From positions 17,963 to 37,686 of the forward strand of contig DLQW01000015.1 in NCBI GenBank assembly GCA_002474405.1: a stretch of 19,724 nt of DNA. The letters are read 5' to 3'. The translations under genes were made by a program, and so were the position numbers. Below, one piece after another: positions 5,834-13,892 of the stretch (the first letter of the stretch is position 1; each line of letters begins with the position of its first letter). The DNA comes from Christensenella sp. UBA7597 (GTDB lineage: Bacteria > Bacillota > Clostridia > Christensenellales > Borkfalkiaceae). The notes beneath the pieces were generated by a model. That model was not told the origin of the DNA. It saw nothing but the letters and a program-made list of their open reading frames with translations, and did not search any database.

Positions 5834-6793
5834 TTATTTCGCCTCTTCGTCCTGTCGGCGACGGAAGTTGCCCGATACCCCCGCCACTTCGGTGTAGTAT
5901 ACGAACGTATCCGGATATTTTTTGAGTATGTTTAAGAATTCGGGAATCTGCCGCAGGTTCACCACGGAAAAAATCACCGCGCTGTCGCTTTCCGTAAACA
6001 TGCCCTTGCTTTCCACCACCGTGGCGCCGTGTTTTAAATTGTACAGAATTTCGCCGCGGATTTCTTCGGGGTGTTTGGTTACGATTTTAAATTCCACCGC
6101 GTTGCGCGAATCTTTCATGAACGTCGCCGCCACGCGTTCGTACACGAACATCTGCACCACCGAAAGCAGAATACTGTCCAGCCGGCGGTACACCGCGTAG
6201 GAAATGAAGATGATGGAATACGAAATGACGGCGATTACCCTTTCCACGTTTAAATACGGGCGGTTTTTCTGCACCATGCACGCCACGATATCCACTCCGC
6301 CCGTAGACATGCCGATGCGAAGCAGCATGCCCATTCTGGCGCCCAGAATGATGCCCGAAAAAATGGCGGGAAGGAATCGGTCCGTTTCCGTATGGTACTG
6401 ATAAAAGCCGATTTTTCTGAGAATAATCAGAAACAGCGAATTCAATACGGTGAACGCCAGCGTGCCGATGACGTACCGTTTTTTCAGCACGAACAGCGCG
6501 GCGATAAGCAACGGCGCGTTAAGCATAAGCATATACCAGCCCGCGTTGAGCCCCGTGATTTTTTGCAGCATCGTGGCGACGCCGTCCATGCCCGCAGGCG
6601 CAAATTCGGCGGGGTACACGAACACGTGAAAGCCGAGGGCGGACATGATTGCCGCCAGCAGCACCGTAGCCGCGTCCAGAAAAATACCCTTCGTTTTTTT
6701 ACCGTCCGGGCGGAACTGTTTTGCGCCCGACGATTTGTCGCCGTCCGTCCTGTTTTGTTCGCCGACGGCGTTTTTTTCGTTTTCAGCCGACAT
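5834..6793 (-). CDS. YitT family membrane protein with DUF2179 domain (first of tandem pair)
   Basis: A 319-residue paralogue of the downstream protein with the same layout: membrane region about residues 37-222, STGGVD at 163-168, DUF2179 domain about 232-310 ending in LKKYPDTFVYYTEV. Unlike its neighbour it has a hydrophilic N-terminal extension of about 35 residues (many E, N, K, D, G) before helix 1. The ATG at 6791-6793 is preceded by GGGAG at a rather long 12 nt, so initiation may be weak or regulated. A leader hairpin lies further upstream (6814-6839). The first gene of the two-gene operon; the exact role of the family is unknown. Confidence 0.9.
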   Translation of the reverse strand: MSAENEKNAVGEQNRTDGDKSSGAKQFRPDGKKTKGIFLDAATVLLAAIMSALGFHVFVYPAEFAPAGMDGVATMLQKITGLNAGWYMLMLNAPLLIAALFVLKKRYVIGTLAFTVLNSLFLIILRKIGFYQYHTETDRFLPAIFSGIILGARMGMLLRIGMSTGGVDIVACMVQKNRPYLNVERVIAVISYSIIFISYAVYRRLDSILLSVVQMFVYERVAATFMKDSRNAVEFKIVTKHPEEIRGEILYNLKHGATVVESKGMFTESDSAVIFSVVNLRQIPEFLNILKKYPDTFVYYTEVAGVSGNFRRRQDEEAK

Positions 6794-6813
6794 ATTTTTT
6801 CACTGCTCCCGTC

Positions 6814-6839
6814 CGTTCTCCCGCCTTGCGGGGAGAACG
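6814..6839 (-). promoter_or_regulatory. Hairpin in the leader of the YitT operon
   Basis: CGTTCTCCC (6814-6822) pairs perfectly with GGGAGAACG (6831-6839) around an 8-nt loop. Transcription from the 6848-6876 promoter would start at or next to this hairpin, putting a strong structure at the 5' end of the mRNA about 20 nt before the GGGAG ribosome site. It may stabilise the transcript; there is no T-tract to make it a terminator. Confidence 0.45.
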
Positions 6840-6847
6840 CGTTTATC

Positions 6848-6876
6848 ATTATACGACTTTTCCGTGCGAATGTCAA
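6848..6876 (-). promoter_or_regulatory. Perfect-consensus promoter of the YitT operon
   Basis: On the - strand, TTGACA (6871-6876) and TATAAT (6848-6853) match consensus exactly with 17 bp spacing, about 55 bp before the start codon. Confidence 0.8.
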
Positions 6877-6955
6877 TAGCTTTTAAATACAGCCGCGAAA
6901 TTTTTCCGCCGCGAAAAGCGCCGCCGCGTTTCCCGTCCGTTTTTTTGTAAAACAA

Positions 6956-6982
6956 GGCGGAACGGAAAAATTCCGTTCCGCC
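6956..6982 (-). terminator. Terminator of the carbohydrate-utilisation operon
   Basis: A perfect 12-bp stem GGCGGAACGGAA/TTCCGTTCCGCC (6956-6967 with 6971-6982) has a 3-nt loop. Read on the - strand it is followed by TTGTTTT. It lies 38 bp after the stop codon at 7021 and closes the long leftward operon. Confidence 0.8.
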
Positions 6983-7020
6983 GTCAGGGCGTTTTTATGT
7001 TTTACCGGATTTGCCGGAAA

Positions 7021-8880
7021 TTACGCGTTCTTTCTCTTTTCCGCAATCGCGATTGCCGCCGCCGAAACGAGTGCGGCGAAAATGCCGCCGCCCACGGAAG
7101 ATTTGCAACCGCCTTTTTTCTCTTCCTGCTTCGGATAGTCCACGCGGAAAGCGCGCGTATACGTAACCCGTTCCACTTCTTCGTATGCGGCGATGACTTC
7201 GGCGTGATCTTCGTACTTTTTCACGGCGAAAATCGTGCCGTCCTGTTCCTCCGTATCGCCTGCGTATGTGGTGGTGATCAGACGGATTTTTCCGCCCGCT
7301 TTCAGTTCCGCCGCTTCGGCGCTCTGCCCCGCCTTGCCTTCGATTTTGCAGACGGATGCGCCGAACGCGTCCGCCACGTTATTCGTCAGCCCGAATTCGC
7401 CTGCGGACGACAGGGAAATGCAATCCTGCGCCGAACCGATCGTCCAGCAGAAGCTCATGTAGCCCCTGTCTTTCAGCGTGCTTTCGAAATACGTGTAATC
7501 GCCGAGGTTGCCCTGCGTGATATCGGCAACGGCGTTATAGGCGTTGTAAAACGCGCTGTCCTCTTCGAAGCTTCTCTGCGCGAAGCCGGAAAGCGAAGCC
7601 ACGGGCACTTCGGGAAGCACTTCGTGCATGGTTTCCAGAACCGTCGAACTGAAAGAAATTACCGTCATCTGATCCCAGAAATCGTAGGTTTCTATCAGTT
7701 TGCGCAGCTCCGTTACCAGCGCGGGCGCGGCGTTTTTGATTTCGAACACGAACACCACCGGCTTGCCCTTGAATTCTTTGAAGAAATCTTCCGCCGTGGG
7801 AATTTCGCAAGCCTCGGTTTTGTAGCCGTTCATCGTTTTGCACACTTTATAGCGCCGTATTTCTTCCAGCGTCATATCGGAAATGTTCTGCGCGCCCGAT
7901 TCGTAATCGGTTGTGCGGGCGATGCTTGCGTCGTGCATGATGACGATCTGATTGTCCTTGGAAAGCTGCGCGTCGATTTCGATGTGCGTGGCGCCGCTTT
8001 CCACGGCGGCTTTGCAGCCTTCGACGGTGTTTTCCGCTCTGGTTACGGGCAGACCGCGGTGCGCGATATTCAGAGAGTATCTCGCCACGGACGGCTGAAT
8101 ATACTTTCCGCCCTCGTTCAGGCTGCCGCCTTTATAGGATGCGTACGCTTTGAAAATTGCGGAACAATCGTTTTTAATCAGTCCGTACGTGCCCGAAGCC
8201 ACGGCGTTTTTCACGTCGAACGCGTCGGCGTCGTCGGGAAGTTCCGTCCATACCGTTTTCATGCGGCTCTGGAAATACGTTACGGTTTCGAGGTCGCTCT
8301 GTTCGTAGGAAAGAATCAGCGTGGTTGCCATGGCGGCGCCGGACGTTTTTATGATTTCCTTTTTATCCGTAAGCGGTTTTGCAGAGCAATCGTAAATGCC
8401 GCGGATGCCGGGCAGGGCGCCGCGCACGTAGGAAAGCACGTCGGCGTTATCGGAAAGCACGGCGATATCCGAGATTTTGTTGCTTTCGTATGCCGAAACG
8501 AAGGCTTCCGCCACGCTCTGCGTTTTAATTTCCGCCACGGGAATCGCGGCTAGATAAATCTGCGCGAACACGTCGTCGAACGAGCCGATGACGCCGCCGG
8601 AAGCGGACAGCACGTTCATTCCGTCGTCCAGCGTTAAAATAACGTTTGCGGGGCGTTCGTCGGAAGAAAGATCGATTTCGCCGAGGGCGTCCTCGTTTTT
8701 CAGGCGAAGAATCACGGACGGCGCGCCGTACAGTTTGTATCTTTCGTCCGGTTCGGTTTTGACGAACGACGACGAATCCGCCGACGCGGAAAACGCGGAC
8801 GAAGCGAGAGGCGCCGCGGCACCGAGGCACGCCGCGCCGAGAAATACGGAAGCAAGCAGACAATTCAGTGATTTTTTCAT
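7021..8880 (-). CDS. Secreted glycerophosphodiester phosphodiesterase-family protein with C-terminal anchor
   Basis: A 619-residue protein with a signal peptide (about residues 1-33) and a catalytic GDPD barrel (about 268-512). The family signature is complete: H274-R275-G276, E283-N284, E301 and D303, H316-D317, ARTTD at 321-325, and E380/K382. The first half (about 50-265) looks like a second, degenerate barrel: it has ILTLDDG and a TVWTELPDDAD...GTYGLIKND ending that parallels CWTIGSAQD...GEFGLTNN of the catalytic half, but no HRG. A linker domain (about 525-585) leads to a C-terminus G-C-K-S-S-V (591-596), hydrophobic stretch and basic tail, shared with the LamG protein at 17479. GDPD enzymes cleave glycerophosphodiesters or teichoic-acid-type polymers; the substrate here is unknown. 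It is last in the operon, 37 bp after the GH43 gene, with GAGGGG before the ATG. Confidence 0.85.
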   Translation of the reverse strand: MKKSLNCLLASVFLGAACLGAAAPLASSAFSASADSSSFVKTEPDERYKLYGAPSVILRLKNEDALGEIDLSSDERPANVILTLDDGMNVLSASGGVIGSFDDVFAQIYLAAIPVAEIKTQSVAEAFVSAYESNKISDIAVLSDNADVLSYVRGALPGIRGIYDCSAKPLTDKKEIIKTSGAAMATTLILSYEQSDLETVTYFQSRMKTVWTELPDDADAFDVKNAVASGTYGLIKNDCSAIFKAYASYKGGSLNEGGKYIQPSVARYSLNIAHRGLPVTRAENTVEGCKAAVESGATHIEIDAQLSKDNQIVIMHDASIARTTDYESGAQNISDMTLEEIRRYKVCKTMNGYKTEACEIPTAEDFFKEFKGKPVVFVFEIKNAAPALVTELRKLIETYDFWDQMTVISFSSTVLETMHEVLPEVPVASLSGFAQRSFEEDSAFYNAYNAVADITQGNLGDYTYFESTLKDRGYMSFCWTIGSAQDCISLSSAGEFGLTNNVADAFGASVCKIEGKAGQSAEAAELKAGGKIRLITTTYAGDTEEQDGTIFAVKKYEDHAEVIAAYEEVERVTYTRAFRVDYPKQEEKKGGCKSSVGGGIFAALVSAAAIAIAEKRKNA

Positions 8881-8917
8881 TTTCCCCCCTCTTTTTTTGT
8901 TTTTCCGACGACGCCGT

Positions 8918-9757
8918 TTACGGTTCGTCGATGATTTTCATTCTTTCCATCGGCGCGAAGTTCGGCTGATGCAAAACGATGTGCTCCTTCCCCTGCAAAT
9001 CGGTGAAACGCATGCAATGTCCGCCGTCTTTTTCGAAAATTTTTCTCTTCGCGACGTAATCGCCGCGGACGCCGTTTTCGCTGACGCTTTCAAACACGGA
9101 ATAGCCCGTTTTCGTATACGTGGACCACAGCAGCGAAATATTGCCGTCCTTTTCGTACAGGTACGGTCCTTCCGCCACGTAGCCCGTGGTTTTGCCCTCT
9201 TCTCCGATTTGCACGGCGAAGCCGCTGTATCTGCCGCTGACGATTTTTTTAGGCTGCTCCGTAAGCGCCGTCAGGTCATCCGACAGGCGAGCGATAAACA
9301 GGCTGCCGTCGCCGTCGCCCGTAATCGGCGTCGTCCATTCGTTGGAAAAACACAGATACGGCGCGCCGCGGTACACGAACAACGTGGCGTCGAGACACCC
9401 CCAGCCCGCGGGCGTGATATATTCGCCCGTGAGCGGTTTGAAATCGCCGTTTAAACCGTCGGACACGAAAATAATGCTGCCTCTGCCCTTATCTTCGCGG
9501 AATACGGAAAAAATCAGATAGAATTTCCCGCGGTACTCGTGCAGTTCGGGCGCCCATACGTTGGTGTAGCCCGCGAGATACCGGGGCTGCACCATCACGC
9601 ATTTTTCGGCGAATGTTTCGAGATTCTGCGATTCGTACAAAACGAGATTGCTGCCTTTCACCCACGGATCTTCGCCCGTGGTGCCGAGAAGATAATATCT
9701 GTTATCGCGCACGAGGACGAACGGATCGCGGATTCTGAGATTTTCTCTTGTTATCAT
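8918..9757 (-). CDS. GH43-type five-bladed beta-propeller glycosidase
   Basis: A 279-residue protein without a signal peptide, so cytoplasmic. Repeated beta-strand blades and the three catalytic acids of clan GH-F (GH43) are visible: Asp11 in RDPF, Asp123 in LDATLF and Glu196 in AEGPYLY. WAPE (68-71) and a late histidine in GGHCMRF (245-251) are also family-typical. Members act mainly on arabinose, xylose or galactose side chains; the exact specificity cannot be read from sequence. The chain is short, only the catalytic propeller without an extra beta-sandwich domain. The gene starts 15 bp after the alpha-galactosidase stop, with AAAGGG upstream. Its neighbours suggest it completes the breakdown of an imported oligosaccharide. 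Confidence 0.8.
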   Translation of the reverse strand: MITRENLRIRDPFVLVRDNRYYLLGTTGEDPWVKGSNLVLYESQNLETFAEKCVMVQPRYLAGYTNVWAPELHEYRGKFYLIFSVFREDKGRGSIIFVSDGLNGDFKPLTGEYITPAGWGCLDATLFVYRGAPYLCFSNEWTTPITGDGDGSLFIARLSDDLTALTEQPKKIVSGRYSGFAVQIGEEGKTTGYVAEGPYLYEKDGNISLLWSTYTKTGYSVFESVSENGVRGDYVAKRKIFEKDGGHCMRFTDLQGKEHIVLHQPNFAPMERMKIIDEP

Positions 9758-9772
9758 ACCTTTTCCCTTTAA

Positions 9773-11884
9773 TCAGCCGTTTTTCTTCAGAAGAATCACA
9801 CAGCCGAAATTTTTTTCTTTGCCGGATACGAACGTCAGTTTACCGCCCTTCATTTTCGTATCGGCGGGCGCGTTAAACGCATCCGCGACGGAATAATTTC
9901 CGCAATCTATTTCAAAATGATGATTTTCCGATTCGATGGCGAACGCGTACACGATTTTATAAACGCCGTCGTCCGAACGGCGGACGAGATACGGCGCGCC
10001 TTTCGCGAAAAGGTAGCTTGAAATTCCGCCGTCGTTGATTTCCAGCGTTTCGCCGTGCGCGATTGTCGGCTTGAGTTTTTCGTAGAACGCCACCGATTCT
10101 TTTAAGATATCCGTGATTTCCTTCGGTTTGTTGCCGAGGTTGCCCGAAAAACAGATTCTGCCGAGCATGGCTTTCGCCACGGTGAATTTTACGTCGTCCG
10201 CGTTGTATTCGTCGCGGATCGTCGCCCAGATCTGCAGCATTGCGGGAGGGATAAAGCGGTGCAGATTCATGGCGATGGGTACGCCGCCCGCGTTTTCGTG
10301 CGCGTCGGAAAACGAGCACATATCCCCCAGCGACAGGAAGCGGGGTTCGTGCCGCATGCCGCCCGACGAGCAGATTTCGAGAATCAGCGAAGGAACGGTT
10401 CTTCTGATTTCTTCGAAGAACGCCAGCACGCCGTCGATATGCTGCCGTATCGCTTCGCCGTACGATTCCGCGCCGTCGGCGCCGAAGCCCGTATTGCCGT
10501 TATAATCCACCTTCATATAGCCGATGCCGTTATCGACGAGGTTTTTAATGACTTTTTCGCGCAGGTATTCTTTCACTTCCTCTTTACGGAAATCGAGGAA
10601 CGTTTTGCCGCCGTGATTGATGATTTTTCCGTCGCACGTGAGCAGCCATTCGGGGTGCTCCCTGTATAAATCGCTGCTTTCGCTGACGCATTCGAATTCG
10701 TACCAGATGCCGGGAATCATGCCGTAGGAACGGACTTTATCGGCAAACGCTTTCAAGCCGTCCGGATAATATTCGCGGTTGACGTTCCAGTCGCCGATGA
10801 CGTAGCGTTTTTCGTTGTAGACGTTGTAAAACCAGCCGTCGTCCACCACGAAATATCTGCAGCCGAGCGAGGCGATCGTCGGGAGCATTTTTCCCAGCGT
10901 TTTCGCTTCCGGTTTGCCCCACGTGTAGCAGTATTCGTTATATAATACGGGCAGATCGCGCTCGGTTTCCCCGACGACGCGGTTATCGAAATGCCTGACG
11001 AGGCGCGCGGCGGCTTTTTCCAATCCGCCTTTCGCCACCGTGAGCCACGCTTTGCCCGTGCGTTCGGTTTCGCCCGTCCGCAGCGTTTTGCGCCAGTGCG
11101 CGGAAAGGAAATCTCCTCTGCCGCCGCCCACGGAAATCGCGTTGTTGCGGAACACGGCTTCGAGCGTCCACGACGCGGGCGCTTCGATTTCCGCCGCCCA
11201 GCAAACGCCGTTCTTTTTATCTTCCACCGAGATGAACGGCAGATAGCCGCGGGCGGGCATCGTGCCCGTCTGCGAAATGCGCAGCGTGCGCACGCCGAGC
11301 CCCGACCACGAGGCTTCGAACGCAAGATCCGCCGCCATAACCGAATATAATTTTCCCTCGCCGCTCCAATTGCTGATCAGCCTGTGAATCACTATGTCGC
11401 GCGGGTCGTCGAACCGTTCGAAAGGCGAAAGGCGCGCCATATTGAAGCTTGGAAGCGCCTCCACGGTAACGGGGTTCCCGCGGTTTTCCAGCTCGGTATA
11501 CGTTTCGATGCAGCCCGCGCCGCAAAGGGAATATACCTGACGGGCAATCAGTCCGTTTTCGTTCCGGAACGTTGCCGTGAGAGTTTTTCTGCCGTTTTCT
11601 TCCGAAAGCCGTACGCCGCCGAATTTCAGCGAAAAAGCCGTATCGCTGTTGCGGAGCGTGATGCCGGGCGAAAAATCGTTGGCGATGCCGTCGCCGGAAA
11701 GCGCGACGTGTACCTGCGCTTCCGGGGAAATCATCCAGCCGAGAGGCGAGATTCCGGCAAGTTTTTCGTCGTTCAGTTTTTCCTGCATGCCCTCCGGAAT
11801 AAACACCGTTTCGGTTACTCCGTCTACGGTAACGAAGGCCACCGCGATATCGCCCAGTTGATAAAATTTCTTGTCTATAGTCAT
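9773..11884 (-). CDS. GH36 alpha-galactosidase
   Basis: A 703-residue cytoplasmic enzyme with no signal peptide. An N-terminal beta-sandwich (about residues 1-300) precedes the catalytic barrel (about 310-620) and a small C-terminal beta domain. GH36/clan GH-D motifs are clear: VVDDGW (346-351), GDWN with YPDGL (364-377), the nucleophile Asp460 in YMKVDYN, CSSGG (505-509) and the acid/base Asp527 in FSDAHE. Reaction: hydrolysis of terminal alpha-linked galactose; GH36 also contains alpha-N-acetylgalactosaminidases, so that specificity is an alternative. Length matches the family. The start at 11884 has no clear Shine-Dalgarno sequence, unlike its operon neighbours, and follows a 58-bp gap that contains a hairpin, so translation may be coupled or separately controlled. 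Confidence 0.9.
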   Translation of the reverse strand: MTIDKKFYQLGDIAVAFVTVDGVTETVFIPEGMQEKLNDEKLAGISPLGWMISPEAQVHVALSGDGIANDFSPGITLRNSDTAFSLKFGGVRLSEENGRKTLTATFRNENGLIARQVYSLCGAGCIETYTELENRGNPVTVEALPSFNMARLSPFERFDDPRDIVIHRLISNWSGEGKLYSVMAADLAFEASWSGLGVRTLRISQTGTMPARGYLPFISVEDKKNGVCWAAEIEAPASWTLEAVFRNNAISVGGGRGDFLSAHWRKTLRTGETERTGKAWLTVAKGGLEKAAARLVRHFDNRVVGETERDLPVLYNEYCYTWGKPEAKTLGKMLPTIASLGCRYFVVDDGWFYNVYNEKRYVIGDWNVNREYYPDGLKAFADKVRSYGMIPGIWYEFECVSESSDLYREHPEWLLTCDGKIINHGGKTFLDFRKEEVKEYLREKVIKNLVDNGIGYMKVDYNGNTGFGADGAESYGEAIRQHIDGVLAFFEEIRRTVPSLILEICSSGGMRHEPRFLSLGDMCSFSDAHENAGGVPIAMNLHRFIPPAMLQIWATIRDEYNADDVKFTVAKAMLGRICFSGNLGNKPKEITDILKESVAFYEKLKPTIAHGETLEINDGGISSYLFAKGAPYLVRRSDDGVYKIVYAFAIESENHHFEIDCGNYSVADAFNAPADTKMKGGKLTFVSGKEKNFGCVILLKKNG

Positions 11885-11904
11885 AGTAATCTGAATTGTC
11901 GGAC

Positions 11905-11943
11905 GTTCCGCCGCGCGGAACTTTGGTGCGCGTATAACGTTAT
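11905..11943 (-). promoter_or_regulatory. Intercistronic hairpin and palindrome before the alpha-galactosidase gene
   Basis: The 58-bp gap between the LplC-like and GH36 genes holds a perfect 7-bp stem GTTCCGC/GCGGAAC with 3-nt loop (11905-11911 with 11915-11921), and a 10-bp palindrome ATAACGTTAT (11934-11943) touching the stop codon of the permease gene. No T-tract follows, so this is more likely an mRNA processing or stability element than a terminator. It may separate enzyme expression from transporter expression. Confidence 0.4.
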
Positions 11944-12869
11944 CAGCCTTTCACAGCGCCGATCATCACGCCCTTCGTGAAATATTTCTGCAACAAAGGA
12001 TAGATAATCAGAATGGGAATGAGCCCGATGACGATCATCGCGGCGTTGGAGCCTTGTTCGAACACTTTGGAAGGATCCCAGCCGCCGCCCTGTCCTTCGC
12101 CGCGTTCGTTGTTGAGTCCCTGACGGATTTTCAGGGCGAGAGGCGCGAGTTCGCTTCTTTCCTGCAGGAAGATGGCGGGCCAGTACCAGTCGTCCCACTT
12201 GGCGACGAGGTAGTACATCATAATGGTTGCCACGCCCGCTTTGGAAAGCGGAATCACGAACGAGAAAAGAATCCGGAATTCGCTTGCGCCGTCCAGCCGG
12301 CAGGAATCGATGATGCTTTCCGGCACCTGATTGAAAAAGTTGCGGAGCACGATCATATTGAAGGTGTTGATGCCGAAAGGAATGATGAGCGACCACAGGT
12401 TTTCCGTGCCCACCGTGTTGTTTACGGTGAGATAGAACGGAACCAGTCCGCCGCCGAAGAACATCGTGCAGATGATGAAAAAGAAGATGATTTTCAAGCC
12501 CGGAACGTCTTTCTTCGTAAACGCGTACGCGCCGAGAGACGTGAGTACGAGGCTGTAAATCACGCTGCCGATCGTAACGACGAGAGATACGCCGAACGCC
12601 TGAAAGATTTTATCCTGATACAGCGTAACTTTGTAGTTTTCGAAATTGAAGTGTTTGGGGAACACGATGAGATTCGCGTTCAGGTAATCGTTCTTGGAAG
12701 AGAAACTCAACAGCAGTTCGTATACGCAGGGAAGAACGCACACAAGGGCGAAGATGCCGAGGAGCGTATAGTTCACCCAGTCGAACGCCGTCATTTTGTT
12801 CTTCCTGACGTACTGCGCCTGTCCGTCGATGATTTTTATCGTATAGTTGGGATTATCCGCTTTATTCAT
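11943..12869 (-). CDS. LplC/CUT1-type sugar ABC transporter permease
   Basis: A 308-residue permease of the binding-protein-dependent transport family (MalG/LplC side) with six membrane segments starting about residue 33. The cytoplasmic coupling loop is at about 184-210: its EAA triad is replaced by D-S-C, but the following R-L-D-G-A and VIPLSKAG are intact. The N-terminal cytoplasmic stretch (1-30) and the STKN-like loop after helix 1 (SFSSKNDYL) are typical of LplC-like subunits. It pairs with the LplB-like permease immediately upstream. The 9-nt gap contains TGAGGTGG, in which the stop codon of the upstream gene is part of the Shine-Dalgarno site, so translation is probably coupled. Confidence 0.9.
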   Translation of the reverse strand: MNKADNPNYTIKIIDGQAQYVRKNKMTAFDWVNYTLLGIFALVCVLPCVYELLLSFSSKNDYLNANLIVFPKHFNFENYKVTLYQDKIFQAFGVSLVVTIGSVIYSLVLTSLGAYAFTKKDVPGLKIIFFFIICTMFFGGGLVPFYLTVNNTVGTENLWSLIIPFGINTFNMIVLRNFFNQVPESIIDSCRLDGASEFRILFSFVIPLSKAGVATIMMYYLVAKWDDWYWPAIFLQERSELAPLALKIRQGLNNERGEGQGGGWDPSKVFEQGSNAAMIVIGLIPILIIYPLLQKYFTKGVMIGAVKG

Positions 12870-12878
12870 ACCGCCACC

Positions 12879-13883
12879 TCAATCGATAGAGAACATGCTG
12901 TAACCGTTAATCTTCTTCGTGATGAAGTTGCCTGCGAGAAGCAACACGAAGTTAACGGACGTTTTGAAGATACCCACCGCCGACGACAAAGGATAATCGT
13001 GTTCGTCCATAAACAGCCGGTACGCGTACGTATCGATGATATCCGCCGTATCGAACACGTTGGGACAATACAGGTTATACACCGAATCGAAGCCCGCGTT
13101 CATGATGTTGGAAAGCTGCATGATGAACATGACGGTGATGACGGGGAAAATCATGGGGAGTGTGATACGCAGAATAATGGAACCGCGCTTGCAGCCGTCG
13201 ATTTTCGCCGCTTCGTACAGCGACGCGTCGATGCCGCTGATCGCCGCGATATAGATAATCGTGCCCCAGCCCGTGCCCTTCCATATTTCCGCGACGATGA
13301 GAATCGTACGGAAAAATTCCGGACGAATCATGAACGCGACGCGTTCGCCGCCGAAAAGGGCGATGAGATTGTTGATGGCGCCGTCGTCTTTGGCAAGCAG
13401 CGTTTTGATGATGCCGCCGAGCACTACCCACGAAATGAAATTCGGCAGGTAAATCATCGTCTGCACCGCTTTCTTGTAGGACTTATTGAGCACTTCGTTG
13501 AGAAGCAGCGCCACGAGAATGGGCAGCGGGAAGCAGATGCACAGCTTCAGCACGGAGATAATCAGCGTGTTTCTGATGGCGCGCGGAAGATCGGGGAAGG
13601 AAAACAACCGGCGGAAGTTTTCCCAGCCTACCCACGGACTGCCCTCGATGCCGTACTTCGGACGGTAATCTTTCCAGGCGAGCGTGATGCCGTACATGGG
13701 AACGTACGAATACACTATGTAAAACAGCACGACGGGCAGAAGCATCAGATATATCTGCTTGTTCAGCACGATACGGCTTAACAGCCGCTTGAATTTTTTC
13801 TTTTTTCCGCCCTGCGCGGTTTCTGCCTTGGCGGAAACGTTTTCCGTTTCCGCGGCAGATTTGTTCTGAATATCGCTATTCAT
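12879..13883 (-). CDS. LplB-type sugar ABC transporter permease
   Basis: A 334-residue permease with a charged N-terminal cytoplasmic tail (about residues 1-40) and six membrane helices. The EAA coupling loop is well conserved: E224-A-A-K-I-D-G230, ending ITLPM at 240-244. The segments YLMLLPVVLFYIVYSYVPMYG (44-64) and YLPNFISWVV (145-154) are characteristic of LplB/YtcP-type CUT1 permeases, which import complex oligosaccharides with an LplA-type binding protein. The gene starts 9 nt after the GH28-like gene, and its site TGAGGAAAG fuses the upstream stop codon with the Shine-Dalgarno sequence. No ATP-binding subunit is encoded in the window; systems of this kind often use a shared MsmX-like ATPase encoded elsewhere. 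Confidence 0.92.
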   Translation of the reverse strand: MNSDIQNKSAAETENVSAKAETAQGGKKKKFKRLLSRIVLNKQIYLMLLPVVLFYIVYSYVPMYGITLAWKDYRPKYGIEGSPWVGWENFRRLFSFPDLPRAIRNTLIISVLKLCICFPLPILVALLLNEVLNKSYKKAVQTMIYLPNFISWVVLGGIIKTLLAKDDGAINNLIALFGGERVAFMIRPEFFRTILIVAEIWKGTGWGTIIYIAAISGIDASLYEAAKIDGCKRGSIILRITLPMIFPVITVMFIMQLSNIMNAGFDSVYNLYCPNVFDTADIIDTYAYRLFMDEHDYPLSSAVGIFKTSVNFVLLLAGNFITKKINGYSMFSID

Positions 13884-13892
13884 ATTCTTTCC

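Noticed and set aside
6997..8553. A 518-codon + strand frame opposite the GDPD gene
   Set aside because: Shadow of the GDPD gene, which has a full catalytic signature and signal peptide; the + strand product is low in recognisable structure.
12054..13781. A 575-codon + strand frame opposite the permease genes
   Set aside because: Same antisense codon-bias effect; no ribosome site or domain, and both permeases on the - strand are unmistakable.
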